In this document: positions 47,575 to 55,791 of the stretch, in pieces | How positions within the stretch are numbered: position 1 is the stretch's first letter | Layout: each line of letters opens with the position of its first letter | Origin: Fodinisporobacter ferrooxydans | Lineage (GTDB): Bacteria > Bacillota > Bacilli > Tumebacillales > MYW30-H2 | DNA length: 64,000 nucleotides | Direction: 5' to 3' | NCBI RefSeq assembly: GCF_022818495.1 | Contig: NZ_CP089291.1 | Span: 248,001-312,000, forward strand | Position numbers and translations under genes: made by a program | Notes under the pieces: model-generated | What the model saw: only the letters and a program-made list of their open reading frames with translations | Database searches by the model: none | What the model was told of the DNA's origin: nothing

Positions 47575-48540
47575 CTAAGAACTTAGTGAAAACTTCTTCT
47601 TTTTTAACATCGAGGCCCCAATAATCCCTAGCAATACGATAACCCCTGATGCTAAATTTTGATAATAGCTCTCCAAATGAATGGAGAACACCAAAGTAAA
47701 GGCACACCCTAAAAAGATTGAACCAAAAATAGCTCCAAATGTATCCCCACTGCCTCCCATAAGAGAAACGCCACCAATAACACTTGCCGCTACGGCATAG
47801 AGTGTATACGTGGTTCCGATGAGTGGATCTCCTGCTCCAGTTGTCCCCAATAAAGCTAAAGCAGCGATCGCGGAAAGGATACCAGAACTTATATACATCA
47901 ATAATTGGATCCGTTGCACGGCAATTCCTGAAACATAGGTTTTGTTTATATCACGTCCCATAGCGTAAAGTTGCAGGCCCTTCGGCGAATATTTCCACAA
48001 CATCCAAATCGCTAAAGCAATCAGAATAAACACAATTGGGGCGGGTATAATACCTAAAAGAGATGAGCCGTACCACGTTGTAAAATCTGTGGATATACTA
48101 CCGCCCGGTTGAGGCATAATGGTTAAAGCTAATCCTTCGGCAATGGAGGTCGTTGCTAAAGTCGCCAGTAACGGAGTGACACGTAAATACCCAATGATCA
48201 ATCCATTTAAGGCACCCACTGCACCACCTAATACAGTACCAATAACCATTGCAACAGGAAGGGGGAATTGGTAATGACCGTTGGGGTCCGCTAACGTCAC
48301 GACCACAACAACCACTAACGAGATGATTCCCCCAATGGAAAGATCAATTCCACTTCCAATCAACACAATAGTCTGAGCTATCGCTGCAATAATTAACGGC
48401 GTGTAATCGCCGAAGAAACTTGATGCGTAAGAAACGCTTAAAAAGTTATTTACTACAAACGTATTAATGATTGTAAGCAATACGACAAGTGCCAAGGACG
48501 GAAAAGATGTCCAACCTAAAAACTGTTTTTTTATTTCCAT
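47575..48540 (-). CDS. Sugar-type ABC importer permease (RbsC-like), first copy
   Basis: 321 residues, similar plan: IAAIAQTIVLIGSGIDLSIGGIISLVVVV, LQLYAMGRDINKTYVSGIAV, SVIGGVSLMGGSGDTFGAIFGS. Its ATG overlaps the ATPase stop (TAATG), so translation is coupled. Confidence 0.92.
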   Translation of the reverse strand: MEIKKQFLGWTSFPSLALVVLLTIINTFVVNNFLSVSYASSFFGDYTPLIIAAIAQTIVLIGSGIDLSIGGIISLVVVVVVTLADPNGHYQFPLPVAMVIGTVLGGAVGALNGLIIGYLRVTPLLATLATTSIAEGLALTIMPQPGGSISTDFTTWYGSSLLGIIPAPIVFILIALAIWMLWKYSPKGLQLYAMGRDINKTYVSGIAVQRIQLLMYISSGILSAIAALALLGTTGAGDPLIGTTYTLYAVAASVIGGVSLMGGSGDTFGAIFGSIFLGCAFTLVFSIHLESYYQNLASGVIVLLGIIGASMLKKKKFSLSS

Positions 48541-50036
48541 TAGTGTGTCTCCACTCCTTCCCTTGGTAATGAAGCCGCAATAATATTATGAACGGTCATC
48601 TCTTCTCCTTTAAGTTCTCGAACAAACTGTCCATGATACATAACTAAAATCCGTGAATTTTTCACCATTCTCGCTAGGTTGACCAACTCTTCATCATCAC
48701 TTGATACCATGATGACGGCGGAACCTACTGCAGCTAGCTTTTTGAAAACTTCATGTACATCCCGACGCGCCGGGACATCAATCCCTTTGGTGGGATCATC
48801 CGCTAAAAGAACTTTGGGTTTTGAACCAGTCCAGCGTGCCAACACCACTTTTTGTTGATTTCCCCCACTTAAATTCTTGATGGGTTGTGCCGGAGTATCA
48901 TATTTTACCCCATATTCTTTGAGCAACTCTTCTTCATTTAATGAAGGACGCCCTAATGCCCCTTCATTGACAGCAGCTAAATTTTCCGAGATGGATCTTC
49001 CTGCAAACGTCCCTTCTCGCTCCCGATCTCCAGACAGAAAAGCAAGACCTTCTTTAACCGATTTTCGACCCGAAGAAAGATGGATCGGTTTTCCATCCAA
49101 TTCGATATCCACTGGCCCCGTCAACCCAAACAGGGTTCGAACAAAATCCGATTGTCCTTGCCCTTGCAACCCTGCGATCCCAATAACCTCCCCTTGGTAA
49201 ACATTTAAGTTAATCGAGCTTCCAAATCGTTTCAACTGCATTCCATTTACTGATAATAATACATTGTTAGAAGTAACCTGTTCTTCCATATCAGGGATTT
49301 CTACATTGCTTTTTTCTTTTGGACCGGTTAGTAACGATAACAAGGTTTCTTCATCGACGTCCTTGATATCATAAGTTCCTATAACTAACCCGTTTCTCAT
49401 GACTGTAACAGTGGAACATAAAGAAAATATTTCATTCATTCGATGTGAGATGAAAAGGATCGAGCATCCTTGATCACTTAGTTCTCGAACAATACGTTTA
49501 AAAATTTCCACTTCTTCCCGATAAAGAGCGGATGTAATTTCGTCGACAATTAGAATTTGAGGATCTTGCAGCAAAGACTTCGCAAACTCTACCATAAATT
49601 GCTCATTGGCCGGGAGATCACCTGCTAACGTCTTTGCACGATCAGTAAGGCCAATCTGTTCCAATACTTTTGCAGCTCGTTTTTCCATTTCCTTTCTATT
49701 GGTCCAAAGCCCCATTTTTTTCGGGATCGAGGGAAGAACCAAGTTTTCTTCAACAGTTAAATTCATTAAAAGACTTAGTTCTTGTGAGGTAATAACAACC
49801 CTTTTCTTTTTTGCTTGTGCTGGTGAATGAACTTTATAGGGTTCTCCTACTAAAAATAATTCCCCAGAATTTGGTTTTACAGCTCCTCCTATAATTTTGG
49901 CCAATGTACTTTTGCCGGAACCATTCCCACCCAAGATGGCACGGATTTCTCCTTTTTCAAGCGATAAGGAGGCATCTCGAATGGCAACGACGGACCCGTA
50001 TGTCTTCACAATATGTTTACAATCAAAAAAAGGCAT
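48540..50036 (-). CDS. Sugar-type ABC importer ATPase (RbsA-like, two domains)
   Basis: 498 residues with two ABC domains. The first has Walker A GGNGSGKSTLAKII and Walker B ILIVDEITSALY. The second has the usual degenerate Walker A GLQGQGQSDFVRT, the signature LSGGNQQKVVLARW and LLADDPTKGIDVPARRDVH. Motif deviations in first-domain signature (LPANEQFMVEFAKSL) are common in this family. It powers the two permeases downstream. Confidence 0.92.
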   Translation of the reverse strand: MPFFDCKHIVKTYGSVVAIRDASLSLEKGEIRAILGGNGSGKSTLAKIIGGAVKPNSGELFLVGEPYKVHSPAQAKKKRVVITSQELSLLMNLTVEENLVLPSIPKKMGLWTNRKEMEKRAAKVLEQIGLTDRAKTLAGDLPANEQFMVEFAKSLLQDPQILIVDEITSALYREEVEIFKRIVRELSDQGCSILFISHRMNEIFSLCSTVTVMRNGLVIGTYDIKDVDEETLLSLLTGPKEKSNVEIPDMEEQVTSNNVLLSVNGMQLKRFGSSINLNVYQGEVIGIAGLQGQGQSDFVRTLFGLTGPVDIELDGKPIHLSSGRKSVKEGLAFLSGDREREGTFAGRSISENLAAVNEGALGRPSLNEEELLKEYGVKYDTPAQPIKNLSGGNQQKVVLARWTGSKPKVLLADDPTKGIDVPARRDVHEVFKKLAAVGSAVIMVSSDDEELVNLARMVKNSRILVMYHGQFVRELKGEEMTVHNIIAASLPREGVETH

Positions 50037-50059
50037 AGCGTCCTCCTTTAAGGAAATTT

Positions 50060-50087
50060 AAGGAATACGTAGATTTACGTATTCCTT
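50060..50087 (-). terminator. Intercistronic hairpin after the binding-protein gene
   Basis: Perfect 12-bp arms AAGGAATACGTA/TACGTATTCCTT with a 4-base loop, between the binding-protein stop and the ATPase start. On the coding (minus) strand only AAATTT follows, so it is more likely a message-stabilising or partial-attenuation hairpin than a full terminator. Confidence 0.65.
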
Positions 50088-50095
50088 TTTCATGC

Positions 50096-51310
50096 TTACT
50101 TAGCTGGTTTACTAAATAAACTATCAAGATCTTGTTCGGACCACACGGAGTCAAGTGATGCTCCATCCGGTTGACCTTTCCCAATCTTTAACGCATCATC
50201 TAACCCGATCGCTTTGGTTCTCGAATCTAAACCTTTCATCCAAGCTCCATTCGGATCGGCCGTTTTGGTGACTACATATGGAGCAGGGTTCATAATGGTG
50301 TTTTTCACGCCAGGTTGTAATGGATTCTGAACCAATACATTTGGTTTCAGCTTATATCCCTCAAGCAATCGAACGGCTACTTCTACTCCATCAGCACCGA
50401 CCCCTGGTGCATATGGAGTCGTCATGGTATTCAAGTTTGGATATTGGTTCTTCCACTTTCGAAGAAATCCATAGGTATAGTCACCGGTCATAACTGGAGG
50501 TTGTTTCCCGGCAGCTTTATAGGCTTGGAGAACTCCATCTGCCATTACGTCTTGTTCCAAAATTCCATCAATGTTTTTATATGCAGATAGGAAATTCGAC
50601 ATGGCCTGTTTCGCTTTCGTTTCGTCCCACCCTCCTGGGGCAGAAGCAAGAACATGGATGTTAGGATAATTTTTCAAAACATCATTAGCAGCTTTTTGAC
50701 GAAGTTGATCTGCACTGTTTCCAGCGATTCCGGTAATCTCAACAATATTTCCTTTTCCGTGAAGCTGTTCCGCTAACCATTTTGCTTGAATTTTCCAAAA
50801 TGCATAGTTATCATTTGTAACATTTATTGTGTTCGGGTAATTCGCCGGATCATCATCAATGATAACTAATATCCCTTTTGATACCGCTTTCGCAACGACT
50901 GCGCTAAGTGAACTAGACGAAACCGGGTCAATAACGAGCGCATCCACACCTTGGTTGATCATGTTTTGAATCGCCGCAATTTGATCAGGAACCCCGTTGG
51001 TATTTTGAATAATAAGATCCTTAAGAACCCCCTCTTTTTTTAATTTATCACCTATAGCCTTAGCACCATCAACATATTGACTTCGCCATGTATTTCCAAA
51101 ATACCCATTACTGAATCCAACAGTAAATCCGTTTTTCTTTTTTGGAACATAGTCTAACACAAAGTTTCCAGTTTTATTGCTTTTTGAAGAGATGGCAGTA
51201 GATTTAGTTTGGTTTGAACTTGAAGTTGAAGTTCCGTTACTTCCACAAGCAGTTAAAACGAGAGATGTAGCCAGAGTTGCTCCGAGAAAAAAAGTAACTT
51301 CACGTTTCAT
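50096..51310 (-). CDS. Sugar-type ABC importer substrate-binding lipoprotein
   Basis: 404 residues. Signal peptide with lipobox LTAC, then a Ser/Thr-rich linker and a Peripla_BP_4-type fold: FTVGFSNGYFGNTWRSQYVDGAKAIGDKLK, LIIQNTNGVPDQIAAIQNMINQGVDALVIDPVS, ITGIAGNSADQLRQKAANDVLKNYP. At 404 residues it is longer than typical ribose-binding proteins (about 300) because of an extended C-terminal part, as in a subset that binds unusual ligands. It is the first gene of the operon; a cre-like site lies 70 bases upstream. Confidence 0.92.
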   Translation of the reverse strand: MKREVTFFLGATLATSLVLTACGSNGTSTSSSNQTKSTAISSKSNKTGNFVLDYVPKKKNGFTVGFSNGYFGNTWRSQYVDGAKAIGDKLKKEGVLKDLIIQNTNGVPDQIAAIQNMINQGVDALVIDPVSSSSLSAVVAKAVSKGILVIIDDDPANYPNTINVTNDNYAFWKIQAKWLAEQLHGKGNIVEITGIAGNSADQLRQKAANDVLKNYPNIHVLASAPGGWDETKAKQAMSNFLSAYKNIDGILEQDVMADGVLQAYKAAGKQPPVMTGDYTYGFLRKWKNQYPNLNTMTTPYAPGVGADGVEVAVRLLEGYKLKPNVLVQNPLQPGVKNTIMNPAPYVVTKTADPNGAWMKGLDSRTKAIGLDDALKIGKGQPDGASLDSVWSEQDLDSLFSKPAK

Positions 51311-51379
51311 TATCGCATCTCCTTATTAAAAATGGGTTTAATTTTACAATTCGATAAAGTGGAACTTTAAAAACTGAAG

Positions 51380-51393
51380 TGATAACGCTTTCA
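51380..51393. promoter_or_regulatory. cre-like site (CcpA)
   Basis: TGATAACGCTTTCA differs by one base from the consensus TGAAARCGYTTWCA. It lies 70 bases upstream of the binding-protein start, where carbon catabolite control of the importer would be expected. Confidence 0.55.
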
Positions 51394-51563
51394 ATAGTAC
51401 TAAAAATATTAACCTACTATCTCTTTTTGATACTTTACATTTTTGCTAAACTAGTAAAACCGTCATTCAACCTACAATACATTTTCCATTTGACATTTTT
51501 GCCCTCAACATCTGCTGGCCATAATTTCGTAACTGAAAGCCTTGGAATCCCCCTTTTTCAAAT

Positions 51564-51591
51564 TCTAATCGTTTAGTTCTAATCGTTTAGA
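51564..51591. promoter_or_regulatory. Tandem LacI-type operators
   Basis: Two head-to-tail 14-base copies, TCTAATCGTTTAGT (51564) and TCTAATCGTTTAGA (51578), lie in the shared intergenic region between the importer operon and the divergent cyclase-family gene. Confidence 0.7.
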
Positions 51592-51726
51592 AAGGCTTGC
51601 CCAAATCATATTCTGAAAAAGAGTTAAAGTCAACCCCATTTTTTACGTTTCCAATCTTTTAAAAAAACACTAAATTTTATTATTGACTCTAAATGCTTAT
51701 CAGAATATGATTTATATAGATTCAAT

Positions 51727-51740
51727 TTTAAACGTTTAGA
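51727..51740. promoter_or_regulatory. LacI-type operator near the divergent cyclase gene
   Basis: TTTAAACGTTTAGA differs at one position from the perfect palindrome at 43534. It lies 59 bases upstream of the TTG start at 51799, overlapping the likely promoter. Confidence 0.65.
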
Positions 51741-51798
51741 TTTTGTTTTGAATTCTTGATCAATATTCGTTAAACTTGGGTACGGAGGTGGTTTTTTT

Positions 51799-52713
51799 TT
51801 GGAATCGAATGATAGCGTTTACAAAAAAATTTTTAATCTTAATGAAATGGGAAGAGTTTATTCACATACAACTAACCAATCAATAATCCAAGCTGCACAA
51901 TTAGTTAAAAAAGGGATTGTGTATGATTTAGGAACAGAGCGTTATCGAGGAATGCCTGTTCATCCGATCCATCCTCCTTTTGAAGTTATCGGTTATCGTA
52001 CTCCCATGGGCCTGGTAAATGAACAAGATCAGCCTTGGATGGAAGAAAACAATTCCGACAATATGCGAGTGCTTAGTGAAGTAATTTTTGGAACTATGCA
52101 TACGGGAACTCATATAGATTCCTTTGCTCACATAACCTGTGGGCTTGATAATCATTGGTTTAACAACTTTAACGCAGAGAAGGATTTAGGAGATAAAGGT
52201 CCTTTAAAAGCTGACGGTTCTAAGTTTCTTCCTATTTTTAGCCGTGGAGTGTTACTCGATATTCCTAAGTATGTTGGTGTTGATATTTTGCCTCGTCATT
52301 TTGCAATCACTGCCGAAATCCTGGACAAAACCGCAAACTCCCAAGGAGTTGCCATTCAAAACGGTGATACGGTTCTCATTCGAACGGGTTATATGCAAAA
52401 ATGGCCTTCCCCGGAAGCTCAAGACTTTTTTGGATCCGGGATCAATTTGGATGCCGCAAAATGGCTTAGTGAAAAAGGTGTAGTGAATATTGGTGGAGAT
52501 AATGAATCACTTGAACAAATTCCCGCAATAGATCTTAATAACCCCCACCCTGTGCATACCTATTTCCTAATACAGGAAGGTATTCATATTATGGAGTTTG
52601 TGGAAGTCGAGGCATTGGCTCGTGATCAGGTTTATGAATTTCTTTTTGTCGCGGCACCCCTTACAGTAAGAAATGCTACTGGTTCCATGATTAATCCACT
52701 TGCTATTGTCTAA
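51799..52713 (+). CDS. Second cyclase-family metal hydrolase
   Basis: 304 residues from TTG 51799, with the strong ribosome site GGAGGTGG seven bases upstream. The metal-site motif is MHTGTHIDSFAHITCG (the usual proline after HxD replaced by phenylalanine), with VYDLGTERYRGMPVHPIHP at the N-terminus and NIGGDNESLEQIPA near the end. It belongs to the longer subgroup of PF04199 proteins. It is divergent from the importer operon, with LacI-type operators between, so it probably acts on the same imported compound as the 44.8 kb paralogue. Confidence 0.85.
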   Translation: MESNDSVYKKIFNLNEMGRVYSHTTNQSIIQAAQLVKKGIVYDLGTERYRGMPVHPIHPPFEVIGYRTPMGLVNEQDQPWMEENNSDNMRVLSEVIFGTMHTGTHIDSFAHITCGLDNHWFNNFNAEKDLGDKGPLKADGSKFLPIFSRGVLLDIPKYVGVDILPRHFAITAEILDKTANSQGVAIQNGDTVLIRTGYMQKWPSPEAQDFFGSGINLDAAKWLSEKGVVNIGGDNESLEQIPAIDLNNPHPVHTYFLIQEGIHIMEFVEVEALARDQVYEFLFVAAPLTVRNATGSMINPLAIV

Positions 52714-52739
52714 TCTTTAATTCGTTTCAACTCTCATTA

Positions 52740-53225
52740 TTAGAATACCCTTCGGTAAGGGGACGCACAAATTTGCGTCCCCGTACCTGAAAAGTATTTG
52801 AATAGAGTAAAAACGCTAACTGCTGATCGTCGTTCGCCACTTTCTTCTTGTTGACCTTTTTCGCTTTGGACAAAGCCAAACGATGCCCGCAGCTCTGCAT
52901 TGGTGACAATAAGCACGCTCGGCTCATACACAGGCTCAACTTCCACAACTGGCGCAACCTGTGCGCTTGCCCCAATCGGATTCACGCCGAAATCGAACGT
53001 AAAATAAGCCAAACTTGCCACTTGCAACTACAGGTTCCGCAGCAGGCACAAATGCACTCATCGGTTCCACTACTGGCGCGTTTTCTTGCGGTTTCGTGTT
53101 ATTTACCACTACAACCGGTACACCACAAAGTCGACGTGAGAGGAAATGTCATATTGACAAACGAGATGTGGCAGTGTTCGTATATCAAATATCTAAAATA
53201 TCTCCATTCCAATTTCACACTTTTA
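52740..53225. other. Gene debris without identifiable parent
   Basis: Less AT-rich than its flanks. On the minus strand coding-like stretches rich in V, P and E (KPQENAPVVEPMSAFVPAAE, then GASAQVAPVVEVEPVYEP and LIVTNAELRASFGFV) lie in changing frames. It looks like a frameshifted remnant of a repetitive or extended protein, but I do not recognise it and no ribosome site precedes it. Confidence 0.3.
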
Positions 53226-53596
53226 TCATTTTTTGCGTAAAGTACCGACAATCCATAACAGCAATGGAACCCCAATCATACTAATTGGAAATACAAAATA
53301 TGCCCATATTTTAACATCATCAGTGTGTACAGTAACTCTTGGGAGCCATGTTGTTGCAAATAAAAACTCGAAAGGAATAATAAACCATATGATGATTCGC
53401 CAATTTTTCACGCCTAGCCATTGAGCGGTTCCGTAGCTTGCAATAAAGAAATTAAGTGATAAATGTACAAAAACACTCAAAATCCATAGAATCACAACCA
53501 GTGCATCAATGTTTTGGATAAACTCCATCATCGAAATGAATCGCACCATATCAAAAAATGGATACCACATTTTTGCAGGCAGATTGGAACCAAATG
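53226..53596 (-). pseudogene. GerAB-type spore germinant receptor permease, C-terminal remnant
   Basis: About 120 residues, ending in a basic tail LRKK, with three to four membrane segments: MVRFISMMEFIQNIDALVVILWILSVF, LNFFIASYGTAQWLGVKNWR, IIWFIIPFEFLF, FPISMIGVPLLLWIVG. The pattern (VR.IS..EFI..IDAL.V.iWi..vFv, then A..G.AQ.....yR) is that of the C-terminal third of GerAB-family spore permeases. The upstream codons (LRIGQKLRKVGL) are translated from the end of the IS1634-type element, so the gene is cut at 53597. The N-terminal 240 residues are not found beyond the element. This supports an endospore-forming host. Confidence 0.7.
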
Positions 53597-55689
53597 TTAG
53601 CCCAACTTTCCGCAGTTTTTGTCCAATTCGGAGCAAAAACTGCTTTTTTATAGCCGAAAATCCTTGCTATTACTGGGGGCGCTCCTCAAAATCGCAAATG
53701 TAGTGACCTAATATTTAAATATAGTATTTACTTTATTTTACACTTCTGCTATACTTAGAGGTATGTTCATACGACAAACATCTACCAAACATAAAAAATC
53801 GAATACAACCTACATCAAACATCAATTGGTCGAGTCCTATCGTACCGACAAAGGGCCGCGTCAGCGGGTTATTATGGAACTGGGCACGCTTACGCTGCCT
53901 AAATCCGACTGGCGCAAGCTTGCTGCTGTGTTGGAGTCTCGTTTAGCCGGACAGGAGTCTCTTTTTACTGAAGACGCTACCATAGTCGAGGCTGCCGATG
54001 CAGCCATGAAACATTATCACTTCGTTCAAACGAAGTCACAAGAAAAGCAACAACGGCACGAGCAACGCGATTTGGTAACGATAGATTTGCAAAGTATCGC
54101 AACTTCTGAGTATCGCTCATTAGGACCGGAATTAGTGGCGCATACCTTTTGGGAACACCTTGGGTTTAACCAAATCCTCCAGAACTGCGGACTTTCCACG
54201 GAACAGCAAGCCCTGGCTCAGGCAGTGATAATTGGCCGACTCGTGGCACCTTCCAGTGATCTTGCATCTTGGAACTGGCTTCGCAACCAGACTGCCTTGT
54301 TGGAACTGTTGCCTGTTGATCTCTCTAACATCCGTAAAGATGCTGTATATGAGATTGCAGACATCCTGCTTGCGCATAAAGACAAGATAGAGAAGGCGCT
54401 CAGAGATCAGGAGGCGCTCTTATTCCCGAGTCAGACAACGTTGTTTTTGTACGATTTGACCAACACCTATTTCGAGGGCCAGTGTAAGAACAATGCGCTG
54501 GCCAAGCGGGGTAATTCTAAAGAACAACGTACCGAGCGACCACTGGTGACGCTAGCGCTTGTGGTGGATCAACGCGGTTTTCCGATTTTCAGTCGTATTT
54601 ATGGTGGTAACCAGTCTGAACCGCAAACATTGCCGGAAATTCTAAAGCACTTGTACGTACCAGAAGAGCCGCAACTCTTTTCGCAGGAACGGCCTACAAT
54701 CGTCATGGATCGTGGGATTGCCACCAAAGAAACTATCCAATTGCTCAAATCCGTCGGATATCCGTATTTGATCGTCGAGCGCAGAGCTGTCGAGAAGGAG
54801 TACGTTCAGGAGTTTGAGCAAGCCAAAACCACGTTCGAACCCATTGGCCATGAAATTGCCTCTGGGACAGTGTATGTCAAAAAACTCCTGTGGGAGAACG
54901 GATCGAGAGTACTCTGCCTAAGTGTAGGACGCGAACAAAAAGAGCAAGCAATGGATGCGCTCAAGGAAGAACGTTTTCTGCAGGATCTTGGCCGCTTGCA
55001 GGCTTCCGTCACCAAAGGGAACATTCAACTTGTTGAAAAGGTTGGTGAACGGGTAGGCCGACTGAAAGAGCGTTATCCAAGCACCGCTTCTCACTATGAC
55101 ATCGTACTGCAACTTGATGATGCACAGAAGAAGGTGACGACAGTCACTTATGACAAAAAAGAAAGCCGCGTGAAGCGCCAAACCCTGACGGGTTGTTATG
55201 TGATCGAAACAAGCCATCAAGACTTGGCGGCGGCTGACATTTGGCGTCTATATACAACACTCACAAAAATCGAAGAGGCGTTTCGTTCGCTCAAAACGGA
55301 TTTGGGCATGCGCCCGGTTTATCATCAGCAAAAGAGCAGAACAGAAGGTCATCTGTTTATTTCCGTTCTTGCGTATCACTTGCTCATTTGTATTGAGAAG
55401 ACACTCGCCGAGCAAGATGATCATCGCCAATGGTCGACGGTGTGTAAGGCATTATCTACGTATCAACGCAGCACAATCATACTCACTGATGATCAAGACC
55501 AGATTCACCACGTTCGGATTTCAAGTACGCCGGAGAGCGCTCATCAGGAAATCTATCGTTTGCTCAATGTTAAAGATCCGCTCAAACGTAAACATACGGT
55601 GATAGCAAAAAGGTTGTAGTGACCGACAAAATTTTAAAAATCCAGTCAGGTCAAGGTTTCACGCGATTAAGTGCGGAAAGTTGGGTTAA
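53597..55689 (+). mobile_element. IS1634-type insertion sequence, apparently complete
   Basis: Inverted repeats of about 21 bases (left TTAGCCCAACTTTCCGCAGT at 53597; right, inverted, TTAACCCAACTTTCCGCACT ending at 55689; two mismatches) bound one long transposase gene. Total about 2.09 kb. I see no clear target-site duplication, consistent with loss of flanking DNA by deletion or recombination. Confidence 0.88.
53763..55619 (+). CDS. IS1634-family transposase
   Basis: 618 residues, uninterrupted. DDE residues are visible in LFLYDLTNTYFEG, PTIVMDRGIATKETIQLL and LTKIEEAFRSLKTDLGMRPVYHQ, with the family's long insertion between. The C-terminal GHLFISVLAYHLL helix is typical of IS4/IS1634 transposases. 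GC content exceeds that of the flanking genes, suggesting recent arrival. Confidence 0.93.
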   Translation: MFIRQTSTKHKKSNTTYIKHQLVESYRTDKGPRQRVIMELGTLTLPKSDWRKLAAVLESRLAGQESLFTEDATIVEAADAAMKHYHFVQTKSQEKQQRHEQRDLVTIDLQSIATSEYRSLGPELVAHTFWEHLGFNQILQNCGLSTEQQALAQAVIIGRLVAPSSDLASWNWLRNQTALLELLPVDLSNIRKDAVYEIADILLAHKDKIEKALRDQEALLFPSQTTLFLYDLTNTYFEGQCKNNALAKRGNSKEQRTERPLVTLALVVDQRGFPIFSRIYGGNQSEPQTLPEILKHLYVPEEPQLFSQERPTIVMDRGIATKETIQLLKSVGYPYLIVERRAVEKEYVQEFEQAKTTFEPIGHEIASGTVYVKKLLWENGSRVLCLSVGREQKEQAMDALKEERFLQDLGRLQASVTKGNIQLVEKVGERVGRLKERYPSTASHYDIVLQLDDAQKKVTTVTYDKKESRVKRQTLTGCYVIETSHQDLAAADIWRLYTTLTKIEEAFRSLKTDLGMRPVYHQQKSRTEGHLFISVLAYHLLICIEKTLAEQDDHRQWSTVCKALSTYQRSTIILTDDQDQIHHVRISSTPESAHQEIYRLLNVKDPLKRKHTVIAKRL

Positions 55690-55710
55690 GGAATGCATAT
55701 AGATGAGCAA

Positions 55711-55755
55711 GGGGGCGTCGCAAAACTACTTTTTGAAGTAGTTAGCGACGCCCCC
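55711..55755. repeat. Long GC-rich hairpin between IS and importer gene
   Basis: Outer arms GGGGGCGTCGC/GCGACGCCCCC (11 bp, perfect) and inner arms AACTAC/GTAGTT enclose a small loop, 45 bases in all. It lies 37 bases past the stop of the minus-strand binding-protein gene, so it could terminate that operon. No T-run follows on either strand, so it could also be a palindromic repeat or an IS scar. Confidence 0.6.
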
Positions 55756-55791
55756 AAATACTACAAGTATATCAAACCCTTATATACAGCA

